NCBI GenBank assembly: GCA_947179485.1 | Contig: OX359247.1 | Location: 9,019,060 to 9,083,059, forward strand | DNA from: Allacma fusca | Taxonomy: Eukaryota; Arthropoda; Collembola; Symphypleona; Sminthuridae | Direction: 5' to 3' | DNA: 64,000 nucleotides | Shown here: one piece after another, positions 55,041 to 64,000 of the stretch | How the letters are laid out: each line of letters opens with the position of its first letter | Numbering within the stretch: position 1 is the stretch's first letter | Notes under the pieces: model-generated | What the model saw: the letters and a program-made list of their open reading frames with translations, nothing else | What the model was told of the DNA's origin: nothing | The model's database searches: none | Position numbers and translations under genes: made by a program

Positions 55041-58000
55041 TTATTGAAAAACCGGTTCCCCAAAGTTAACGGAGTAGGAGCTGCTCTTATTAAAATATTT
55101 TCCGGGCAGTTTAGTCGGATGTCATATTTTTGAGGAACGATTCTTCCCAGGATAAACATTTTTCGGGCAAGGAGAATCCAGAAAAGTAATCTATTCTATT
55201 TCGCAAAATGGATTTTTAAAAATCGTCGATTTTTAGCAAGGATTTGCAAATTTGGTTTAGCATTTAAATTGTTGACATTGTTTCGTTTAAATGGATGACG
55301 CCTTGTAGTGTATTGCGAGGGAATAACTTTTGTGTATGAGTTCCTTCCTTCCCTCCATATAATTATAGTACAGTTTGTGCTTTTCAAGACAGCAAAAGTT
55401 TCTAAAATTGTCGTTGAAGGAGAGATATTAAAAAGGTTTGAAGAAATCCCTGAGTCTTTGGTATGCAGGGAGATTAAAATTTTTAGTCAAAATTATTGTG
55501 TCAACAATTCTGAAAACTCCAAGTATTGAAAGAATGTAATGAGTTATACTTTTAAGGGCAAAAAATTCCTTTTGCTCAATCCTTCAACTATGTGACTTCA
55601 TTTGTTTATCCTCTGTAATATTTCTATCTTTAAATACATCTTTGCATACCGTGACTAAGAGCGGAGAGCATGGTTTTGCATATTTAGGCAAGCGTTCCCA
55701 TACGCCAGGGGCAGATATAGATATATGATTTGTTGAAATGAGCACCAGGGCCTCAGGGGTATGATTTCATATATGGGCAGTACACATATGAAGACTCATT
55801 ACTTGACAAAGCATCATGAGGAGTTATTAATAGTCAGTCAGCTGATTTTTCATGACAGAAAAAGAAGAAGAGAGTCAGAGTGTTACATTATTTGGACTCC
55901 ATTGTTGTTTGCTTTGTCCACCCATGTACTACTATTTTATGTTATTTCATGATTATTTCCATTTAACAATCCGTAAGCTCGCTGTTGGAGGCAAGAAATA
56001 TGGCGAGTGGATTTAAGCTTAGGTCTATATTCGCATTTCATGTAGATATTCCTATAAAAGTCAAATAGTCCTGTCCTGTGAAGATATTTGTGAGTGCAAT
56101 CCTCTCTCCCTACTCAGACACTCACCCACTCTCTGGAATGTGAGTAATCATTGTGTCTTGTGTCCGAATTAGTTTTCAGTATTGGTGTGTCTTATATTGC
56201 GCAATTTATTCAATACTTTTTGGGTTGAGTCAAATTGGCAAACCCAAGGAAACTATGCAGGGGCATTAATTATCACTCCAGATTTTCATCTTTGTTGCAT
56301 GAGAGTTTGTGTGTGTGTGTCTGAGAGTAAGTGTGAGTACAATGCTGGTATTAACATTTTTTCACTTGATAATAAAACATCATTGGTCATTACAAAACCC
56401 AGTTTTTTTCTCCTACCTATGGCGTTTATAGTATTAACCAATATTCAAGGGATGCAAAAATCCCAAGACTCTTCCTCTGTACAAACTTTTCATTAGTAGT
56501 TCTTATAGAAGTTGAGGAAGATGTATTTAGAATTAGGTTCGCCCAAAGATAAGACAAACCTTAGTTAAATACATAGTAAGTCTATACACACTAAAGTACC
56601 TAGAGCCAATTTCATGATAATTTGTGAATTTGCAACGCTTGGAATGTACTGAACAACGAATTGTGAAGGAATCTGGCAAGGGAAATAATTAAATACCTGC
56701 ATAAAATTATTTCTCTAGAAATTTGAGGTAGGAAACATTAATGCAAAATTAAAGGGTCTGGATATATTTCCAACCCTTCTTCGAAACGACAACTGAACTA
56801 AATCCAAGTCCCAGGCTCCCATGTGAAGGAACTACACCACACATCCTTTGTGAACTGCAGTAGCTACGATGTAATAGGTGGCTGGCTCGACCGAGGCAAG
56901 CAAAACTCACAGATTAGACAAGGAAAATCAATATTTATGTTTTGTAATTCTTCCTTTCGTCTTGATATCCGAAATTTTAATGAAGTGGCTTGAACATGAA
57001 TCGAGTTTCGTCCTTTGATAATTTAGACGGGTGTAATTAGATACTGTGAACAGCCAGAGCAGAGGCGAGGCTGTGGAAGAATTCAGACAGGAAATGACGA
57101 AGTCTATGTGAGTTCAAAATCTCGAGAAAAAACTAACAAGTTATTGAAGCAAGTAAAACTGGTAACCAAACAAGAGGTCTCCAAGTATGAGAAAATATAT
57201 GTACAAGGCCAAGGCGGAATGATCCCATAAGTTAGCACTATAATTTTAATGTTTGTATCATATGATACACTTATGACTATGCCAAGTAATAAGGTGCCCT
57301 GCATACTCAATTTTAATGCAACCAAAGCTCTGGCTCCTTCTTCACAGATACAGCACACATTTTCTATTTTATGCATAAAACTTGGCTTCTTATTACTGGC
57401 AGCCACTTCACATAGCTTTTTCTTTATTCCCCACCAAAACGAGACTCAGGAGTACGGTAAAAAATTAAAACTGCAACAAGTATTTTGTTCAAGTCTACAA
57501 CCTTCTCAATCTTGACACTACATTTTAAACTACAACTAAAGGTCGGGTTGGTTTGGGTCCGTCCGTATACTATAAAGCTAGTATATAATGTTCTCACTAA
57601 TAGTTTCACCCCGTCTATGATATCTCTCAGATTTATTTGTGAACTTGTGTGTTTTGGCAGGGAAGCATGTACAATAGAAAAATAGAGAGAGAGGATAGGA
57701 TAAAACTAAACTAGATTGAGATGACAGGCTGAATAAGGGTCCGGAAGCTTACTAGTTGCATAAATAACAATACTATACCTACAACTTGCTCCAACACCAA
57801 ACTTTGCTCCAGGTGCATGCATACGGAGCAGTTCCTTGAATGAAGATCATATTATAATAATATGATAAGTAGTTATAGTAGTAGTGTAAGGGGCAGGAAC
57901 GTAAGCTATAAGCATTCAGAGCCTGACCACTGCTGCTTCCTTCCCAGTAAGTTTGAATTGGAAGATTGCATATAAATGGACCAATGCTTTTGGGAAGGAG

Positions 58001-58495
58001 GGAAATCTGTTAAACTAGATAAAAGTCTTGAAAGATAATTTTTGTGTAAACTCTCTAAATGTGTGAATATGATAGATTTCATAGGGAGAGGGGAACAAGA
58101 GTGGTGGAGAGCTTATAAGTTAATACACAGTACATGGGACTTACTTCCATGGGCAGACATAATGTGGTGGATGGTGGGTACGGTTTCGTTCCTGATTATA
58201 CGGACTCATGTGGTTATATGAAAATGTTGTAGGGTGTGTTTTTCTCAAAGCGGATAGCCAAGAAAGTCCCTTTTTCGCACAGAATTTTCATATGAGTACG
58301 TAGATGCAGAGTATTGTCAAAAAAATTTGCCGAAAACATTTTTTCATAAAACCGATTTCGAAGGTCAGAAAACTGAAAAAGCCCGAAAATTAAAATATTT
58401 TTTACAGCCATACTGAACTACTGAAAGACAAAGTGTGTATCTCAAATTTGTTATCGCAACGAAAGGCCACATCACGAATTGTTTCCGCACCGTGA
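55041..58495. other. AT-rich region without a supportable gene
   Basis: It contains a short GT run at about 56307-56320 and several frames of 60-105 codons. The plus-strand frame at 55308-55529 and the minus-strand stretch at 57270-57445 (containing ENVCCICEEGARAL) read somewhat like protein. Neither has a domain I recognise or clear splice signals on both sides, so I do not call them genes. Confidence 0.5.
57270..57445 (-). CDS. Weak candidate exon, unknown protein
   Basis: The frame is open from just after a possible acceptor (a pyrimidine-containing tract ending CTCCTGAG near 57446) and has a mixed, protein-like composition: Lys-rich start, two adjacent Cys and a CEEGARALVALKL stretch. 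No start codon, donor or neighbouring exon can be set with confidence, and the opposite strand is also open here. It may well be chance. Confidence 0.2.
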
Positions 58496-58496
58496 C

Positions 58497-58705
58497 ATTA
58501 ATACTTCGGGTTTTTTAAAAAAAAATTACAATGTAAATTTGTGTACGACTTCACGATTTTTTTTCACTACGAGCCCACTCTAATGTGCACAATTTTAAAA
58601 GCTGAAATGACAAGGCTGCAATTGTACTCCAATTTTAAATTAAAAAATGTTGCACATTACAGTGGGCTCACCTTCAAAATCGAGAAAAACCGAAGCGGGT
58701 AATTT
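58497..58705. mobile_element. Foldback (MITE-like) element
   Basis: GAGCCCACTCTAATGTGCA at 58571-58589 is matched by its reverse complement at 58651-58669 with one mismatch. Outside this core, a second weaker pair, CTTCGGGTTTTT on the left near 58507 and AAAAACCGAAG on the right near 58684, extends the inverted repeat to about 200 bp, with an insertion of about 35 bp on the left side. There is no coding capacity. No clear target-site duplication is seen, so the ends are approximate. Confidence 0.6.
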
Positions 58706-59538
58706 ATATACATACATAGATAAGGGTCCATGCAAGTGTGCTTCTACTACGTACACACTCAGGATTGTACAGTGGAGGTGAGAGGCGCGCTTTCACGCAC
58801 CGTAACGAGTCTGCAGCCCTTACATGTACACAAACAACCGCATCGCGCAGCACCACGTTCGTTCTTCCCTCACGACATATAGTCCCATTTATTTTTTGTT
58901 ATACTGTTTATATGGCTGGTCCTACACCAATAAAAATTGGTATAAGGGTTGACCACGGTGTTTAAAATACATGTATGTACATTACATGTACATTCGAAGG
59001 AAAAAAGTTCAACCTTGCACTGTCCGCTTTGAGAAAAACAAACTCTGTATACTCATTTACTCTGGGTTATATGGAAGAAGTGCGACTCCGCGTGTGTTTA
59101 AGTAGTTTGAGAAATCAAGACCGAGATTTTACCTATAAATTGAGAAATAGTCTTGAGTCACTGCTTAACATTTTATATTTTAAAAAGTACCTATATCAAA
59201 CGCCGATCCAGTAATGATTCACAGAATCTCTCATTTCAGGATGCGAAGAGACTAGCATTGTTAATGCGGGTGATAAATGTACCCACGAGTTTTTAGTTTT
59301 ATATTCATCCATGCTCACAAGTCAACCCATACACACATACACACACATACGCACTTACACACATACACGCACACACTTACACACACACCTAAACATGCGA
59401 ATTGCATGTAAAACTGTGAGGTTGGGAATGACCTATAATGGATAATGCAAGTTCCAATAATGCCGTATCTGGTACTTGCTAAAATCAGAATTTCAACAAT
59501 TTCATCAATTATTTTAACTGGTATTAAACGAATTATGG
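58706..59538. other. Spacer with an imperfect CA microsatellite
   Basis: A 79-codon plus-strand frame at 58975-59214 has no recognisable domain. An imperfect CA repeat at about 59330-59388, with CATA, CGCA and CTTA interruptions, is the main feature. Nothing else is supported. Confidence 0.5.
59330..59388. repeat. Imperfect CA microsatellite
   Basis: CACA runs interrupted by TA, CG and CTTA, about 59 bp, lying between the foldback element and the 3' end of the gene cluster. Confidence 0.9.
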
Positions 59539-59544
59539 TTTATT
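59539..59544 (-). terminator. Poly(A) signal for the RING-H2/acidic gene
   Basis: AATAAA on the minus strand, about 74 nt after the stop codon at 59618. Confidence 0.5.
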
Positions 59545-59617
59545 ACTTTAAAATGTATAAAAGTAAAACTTGGTGATAATCCGTAAAATGGGAATAAGTA
59601 TAGCATAAGTACAGGAA

Positions 59618-61099
59618 TTAACCATTGTTAGTCAGTACACCATGAACGAAGGGGTTTTCAAGTGGTGGCAGATTTTCCAATCTTTCCCACTCAAACTCCA
59701 ACCGTAGCATCTTGTCTTCTTCATCCTCACTTGCAGATGAAATGGACTCAAAGCTTGGACTAGATACTTCATTAGCCGTCATTTGAAGACAGCTAGCATT
59801 ATACTTAACGTTAGGTTCTTGTAAAATAAAATCTTCAAGTTCACTAAAAAATTCGTTACTTTCAATACCTTCAAACTCAGTGAATTGTAGGTCCTCAGGT
59901 ATTTCCAAATCCGCTGTAGGTAGTTCATTCGGATCCATGGCAATTGCGGAGGTTTGTTCGGTCAGTCCATAATCCTCAATTTCCTGAATTACATTAAAAG
60001 CATCTTGAAATGCGTCGTTAAAGAAGGGATCCTCGCGTAGGGCAGGCTCGGGATCTGCAACAAAATATTGTATTGCACAATTATTTGATCCAGTAAAGCA
60101 ACTACCATGCGAGCCGTAGTAATCAGTAATTTTAGTCTGTTTGAATTTACAAGTATGCGAATGAGAATGATTATAGCTCTTTTCCTCACCTTTGACTGTC
60201 TGCAGTTCATCAATCTTGGCATGTGATTCGCTGGTCACAGTAGGGGCAGCAATCTGCAATTCGATTTTTCCGTACAAGGTCAAAATACGTACATCGTGCG
60301 TAACTGCAAACAAAAAGTAAGACGGATGTAGTATTTCATTAGCACAAATAAACCCTCATTTACCGTGCATTTGGTAAGTACTTACGCTGAAGTATAGCAT
60401 TTGGTCGGATGTGCTTGTTAGTGCTAACAATCAGAGGTAGCTGCTTTTCCCCTTGCAAGATAGGGTTTGCAACATTGGCCACTAATGGCAAATATAAATC
60501 CAAAAAAGTAATACAGCAAAGTCTAAAGTATAATAATTACTGCAGCTTTATTAAATAATGTAGTTGTTAAACTTACATTCCAATAGTCCGTACCACTCAA
60601 AGCGACTGACGGTCTTCCTTCGGGGACGATCGAGTTCGTTGAATCTGCTAAAATTGAATGTACACCCCGCAGATCTGCACTTAAATCTAAAACTCGGGTT
60701 AAAATTCTCTTTGCAAAAATCTGTGCTGAACGCTAAAAGCAGGCACTGCAAATGGAATCTGTGTGTAATGACTTTGGAAACCGGGTGAGATACATAGCCC
60801 GTGTTTCTCCAGGATATCCTCCCAGTATCGTTGCACTCGTCCAATATATTGGGAATAGCTCCTTGGTGTCCATAGTAAAAAGGTGTAAGAAATGGTAGAA
60901 TTATTTTATTGGCGTTTGGCCCAGGAAAATCAGTATTTCTTTCACAAATTAGGCAGATCCTGTCTTTACCCATTTTACGAAACCTAGAACAGCCTTGCCC
61001 AGTTTGAAAATCAGTAATGAACCAGGAAATGATAGGAGTACACAAATCAGGGTCATAGATTGGCATGATACATTTATTATTATTGAAAAAACGAATCAT
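59618..61099 (-). CDS. Spliced RING-H2-like protein with acidic C-terminal region
   Basis: Four exons fit one frame: 61099-60577, 60481-60386, 60303-60190 and 60054-59618. Donors are GTAAGT, GTAAGT and GTGAGG. Acceptors are GCCATTAG, GTTTGCAG and TTGTTGCAG. All introns are phase 1 (95, 82 and 135 nt), giving 389 residues. For intron 1 an earlier acceptor would run into a stop, which supports the choice. Residues 49-146 fit a RING-H2 pattern: CLIC at 49-52, HRFHLQC at 113-119 and Cys 141/146. The third ligand is Ile where Cys is usual, though Cys89 could substitute. RING domains usually bind zinc and E2 enzymes as ubiquitin ligases. Residues 245-389 are acidic with embedded aromatic residues (DPFFNDAF, FFSELEDFIL), like an acidic activation domain. 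The combination recalls RING regulators such as baculovirus IE-2, but that is analogy only. The start lies 48 bp after the upstream gene's stop; a later in-frame Met at residue 12 is possible. Confidence 0.75.
61073..61078 (-). terminator. Poly(A) signal for the small membrane-protein gene
   Basis: AATAAA on the minus strand lies about 69 nt past the stop at 61147 and inside the first coding exon of the next gene. If used, the two transcripts overlap. Confidence 0.4.
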
Positions 61100-61146
61100 A
61101 GAAATAATTAATTCACATTTGTGGTATTAACTCCAGCGGAGGGAGT

Positions 61147-61780
61147 TCAGTACAATGGGACGTTGACATAAGTCCGCAAACCTTCGTGGGCAGGCTGGAA
61201 ACAATCAGCAAGCAGTGGAGGTTCCTCATATGTAGCTTCAGCAAAGCTGGAGTCAACGCTTTGCTGAGTGTAAGAGACAAGAGGAATCCCCTCCCCTGCT
61301 CTCTCCACTGTAGTTGCATACTTGCATTTTTTTGTCCAGACCCAAATTATCGCTCCAATTGTAAGCGCCAGCAGAGTCAACACAGCAAATGCAACTGCAA
61401 TCAATGCACATTTGACTTTTACGACTTTTAAATCCTACTTTATGTCTTGCCTTTTCCCACAAAATCCAAAAGATCTACTATTGATTATTACCCCAAAAGA
61501 AAGTTGTAGCAGATATGGGTTGCTGAGGACAATCAGCGGCACTTCTTGACACAGACATGACCGCATCGTCCAGTGTACCCATATTTGAAACACAGCAAAT
61601 AATCTCCTTCACTGTTTGCACAAAGTAGTTGCCTCCTTTAACACAATCGAGGCAGCTGCCCGTGTAGCCGCAAACTAAATAGTGAAGAGAAATAATTTGG
61701 ACTACTGCATTCGTAATGAACACAAAATTATGGTGTATGCACTAGGGAAAAAAATGGACCTTACCGTCCTGTGGATTCAT
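61147..61780 (-). CDS. Small cysteine-rich single-pass membrane protein, spliced
   Basis: Proposed exons are 61780-61765 (only 16 nt: ATG plus four codons and one base), 61674-61492 and 61424-61147. Intron 1 (90 nt) has donor GTAAGG and a pyrimidine-rich acceptor TTCACTATTTAG. Intron 2 (67 nt, or 76 nt with the next acceptor) has a weaker donor GTAATA. Both are phase 1. The product is about 158 residues. The N-terminal half carries seven or so Cys (GYTGSCLDC, then a CC pair) and no signal peptide. A membrane segment of about 24 residues follows (ALIAVAFAVLTLLALTIGAI), then KKCKY as a stop-transfer signal. The tail of about 65 residues contains EEPPLL, which fits a [DE]xxxL[LI] sorting motif, and YVNV, a YxxPhi-type motif. 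It sits 324 bp after the helicase gene, behind its own promoter. The family is not recognised; a surface or envelope-like role is only a guess. Confidence 0.6.
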
Positions 61781-61801
61781 AGCTGAATGACACAAAAACT
61801 C

Positions 61802-61836
61802 GAATGATTTAAAATATTAGATTTTTTCCAAATATA
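61802..61836 (-). promoter_or_regulatory. TATA-plus-initiator core promoter for the small membrane-protein gene
   Basis: On the minus strand TATATT begins at 61836 and TCATTC begins at 61807. Its A at 61805 is 31 nt from the start of the TATA-like box, which is the normal TATA-to-start distance. TCATTC fits the arthropod initiator TCAKTY. The predicted 5' leader to the ATG at 61780 would be about 24 nt. Confidence 0.55.
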
Positions 61837-62080
61837 GTGATTGATCCAAACTTGACAGCGATTACTGACGGTCTGACAGCAGAGTAAAATCTCACGCGTC
61901 CCGTCGTTGGAAAAACGTTAATTTTTATTGTCTTAGCCTATCTTCAAATTGCTATGCTTTATCATGGTTCGTGCTCAACTCTGTGGTGAGTTTGTAAATA
62001 TGAAAAAGTATCGGGTGATTCTAGGGGTGCATTGGTTTTAGTAAATATGATAGCGTCAGCATATTACACATATACAAGGT

Positions 62081-62086
62081 TTTATT
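62081..62086 (-). terminator. Poly(A) signal for the helicase gene
   Basis: AATAAA on the minus strand starts 17 nt after the TAA stop at 62104, an unusually short 3' untranslated region. Confidence 0.6.
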
Positions 62087-62103
62087 TAAATTCTTAGTTC
62101 ATG

Positions 62104-64000
62104 TTACAAGTATTCACTTTCCATTTGAACTTGGGTTCCCTTGAAACTTCCAAGAGTTCGATTGGTAAGGAATGATACTATATTAGAACGCGAGCTTTTG
62201 TTCTCTAATGCATGTAGACGTCTTTGTCCATAGCGTCGGAACCGGGACTTTTCTCTATCATTCACAAATCTGCTAGGGTGAATAAGTTTATCAAGAATCA
62301 TAATATCTTGAAATCTGCCCACTCGCGACAAGGCAACGTAGTCGGATCGAGGATGTAGTTCCTTACGTCCAAGAAATAGGGAAAGTTTATTTATTGTAAG
62401 ACCTTTAATATTATTAACAGGCAAGGCATAACAAATACGGAGTGGATAAACTTCGTATTTGAAACACTCTCGTGTAAATGGACAATACTCGCTGTACTTA
62501 AAAATCGGGAGTCCCTTTGTGCCCCGGTTAGTTACGAATTCATAAGCTCCTTCATACTGTGGAAAATCCACAAGTATACATAGTGGTCGCTCTTTGTCCT
62601 CAAATTTATTAAATATTATATCTGTCACTATGCCACAGCTCCCTTTACAAAGTCCCCAGGGGAAAATAATGTTTTTTAACAATATTACCCTACAGCCTAT
62701 TGCCAGCTGAAGAGTCTCAAACCCGTTGGGTATTGAGACAATTGAATCCTCATTGAATAATTCATTTAACATTAAATAATTATGGACTTCAGCATCAGTC
62801 TGGCGAGGGTACACGTGAAGTGAAAGGCGGAATTTCTCTCGCTCTGCGTCACTTAGCACGTATTTTATCCTTGCTTTCAAATTAATTAAGTCCCCTTCCT
62901 CCACCTCATTGTTTTTCACCCGGTTAAGAAACTGCCTGTATTCGGACTGTTCTGGGTTCTGGTCTTTGTGACGGAATGAAGTCTTGAGCACAAATACATG
63001 CTGGAATAGACTAAGGACTGATCGGCGAGGTGCGAAGTCCGTAAACTCCAAATTGCTCAGCGTGCTGCCACCTATGTGCGGATTGGTGAGACACATGTCT
63101 CCAAGAATGCACACACTTCTTCCTGCAAAAGGCAAGGCACTGTTCCTTGCATCATGTTTCCGAAGAATGTTGTCTACTGTTGACCAGGACCTTGGACCAG
63201 TGTGGCAGAATTCATCAACTAGAATGAAGCATATCTTGCCAAATTCTTGTTCTGATGAAGCCTTTATGTCAATATCACGGACAAAGTTATCAAAACTTTC
63301 CTCTTTGAAATGGAATGGTCGGCGTGTAGAATGTATAGACCTGCCCATAATGTTAAATGCAGTTACTCCCGTATATGAGAACAGTACAAAATTGAAATCA
63401 GGATTGGAATTGGCATAGTTCTCAGCCAAATACTTGAGGTGCTGACACACGACACTCTTCCCGGTGCCTGCAATTCCAGCACCGAGGAGTAATAAAGGAG
63501 TCCTAAACTGGTCCTTAATTGGCAGTTTAATATGGCTCTGAACAGAGGCGATTATTTGTCGTTGCTGTAATGTAAGATTTTTAAAAGGAATCTTCGGCTC
63601 TTGTGTGCAGGTTGGGATCCATCCCAACTTAAAAATGTTCTCCATACACCCCTGCATGTTAGACTAGTTTGTGCGGGATAGTAGTACACTTCTTTCGAAA
63701 GGCAAAAGAACCGATTTTGCACTCACAACTAACATACAGTTGCACTTTTTAATTTTTACACCTCTTCTACTGTGGAAGCACTCGCGGCAAAGTCTATGAT
63801 TGCAAAAGTATTTGAAGGAATATAGTTCAATGGTCTGATGAGCCGTTGGGACTACTTGGTTCAATAAATGGTCGAAATGGATGCAGTCATTGTGACATAA
63901 GCCCGAGCGGGACAGAATTTCCGTCTCAACTAACTTCCATGAATTGTCGGTATTGTACTCTTGTAGGGTACATTTTACTGCACGGAAGCAAGTCTCCCTT
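62104..64000 (-). CDS. RING-like/PIF1-type DNA helicase (5' end beyond window)
   Basis: Two exons are proposed: from beyond 64000 to 63727, and from 63651 (or 63663) to 62104. The left frame ends in TAG at 63664, in frame with the helicase. A GTGAGT donor at 63726 with acceptors ending TAG (63664) or CAG (63652) gives a phase-0 intron of 63 or 75 nt that removes the stop. If it is not spliced, the helicase starts at Met 63657 and has 517 residues. The first exon encodes a RING-like domain: CHNDC, then CNHRLCREC with exact C-x-H-x2-C-x2-C spacing, then CNC; the first and last Cys pairs are irregular. In the helicase (numbered from 63657), Walker A is GAGIAGTGKS at 59-68, motif Ia is near 97-110 with AFNIMGRSIHS, Walker B is LVDEF at 146-150, and motif VI is YVALSRV at 440-446. 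Motif III reads GDMCLTNP where GDxxQLPP is usual, and the HKSQGLT box reads NNIKGLT. PIF1 helicases unwind DNA 5' to 3'; they occur in host genomes, Helitrons and large DNA viruses. No Helitron Rep domain is visible. Confidence 0.85.

Noticed and set aside
56182..56496. 104-codon plus-strand frame
   Set aside because: It lacks a real ATG at its start and reads through a GT microsatellite as Cys/Val repeats.
62984..63418. 144-codon plus-strand frame
   Set aside because: It lies entirely antisense to the helicase coding sequence and has no domain; it is a shadow.
62104..64000. Helitron RepHel protein
   Set aside because: The helicase motifs would fit, but the upstream sequence shows a RING-like domain and no HUH/Tyr Rep motifs within the window. 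It remains open beyond 64000.

Overview
The window looks like eukaryotic nuclear DNA, probably from an invertebrate animal. For about 48 kb it has almost no coding sequence. It is rich in CA/GT and GA/CT microsatellites and in the TATGTACATA palindrome. The genes I can build have short GT-AG introns of about 63 to 135 nt. One promoter pairs a TATA-like box with a TCATTC initiator 31 nt downstream, an arrangement typical of arthropods. The arthropod assignment is an inference; I did not recognise a species.

Region 1-48.3 kb (gene-poor): I find no convincing exon on either strand. It holds simple repeats, scattered short dispersed motifs (notably GGNGAAAGT) and an AT-rich, homeodomain-site-like island at about 34-35 kb. 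Region 48.3-49.1 kb: a 319-codon open frame on the minus strand is best read as the first coding exon of a membrane protein. It ends at a strong GC-type splice donor, so the rest of that gene should lie toward lower coordinates, and part of the gene-poor region may be its introns. Region 49.1-53.1 kb: noncoding.

Region 53.1-59.5 kb (AT-rich, repeat-structured): a threefold ~39-bp repeat with CCAAT-like boxes, several strong hairpins, three diverged ~205-bp tandem units, eleven ~34-bp tandem units each built on an interrupted TGCAC/GTGCA palindrome, and a ~200-bp foldback element. This texture differs from the first 53 kb.

Region 59.5-64 kb (gene cluster, all minus strand): three tightly packed, intron-bearing genes. 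From right to left they are: a RING-like domain joined through a short intron to a PIF1-type helicase, running off the right edge; a small cysteine-rich single-pass membrane protein with its own TATA/initiator promoter; and a RING-H2 protein with an acidic, aromatic C-terminal region that resembles a transcriptional activation domain. Poly(A) signals lie close to the stops, one of them inside the next gene. A helicase, a RING regulator with an acidic tail and a small membrane protein, packed this tightly beside an array of palindromic repeats, look more like a large mobile element or an endogenised nuclear DNA virus than ordinary host genes. I cannot assign a known family. Spliced protein similarity, flanking junctions and expression are untested.
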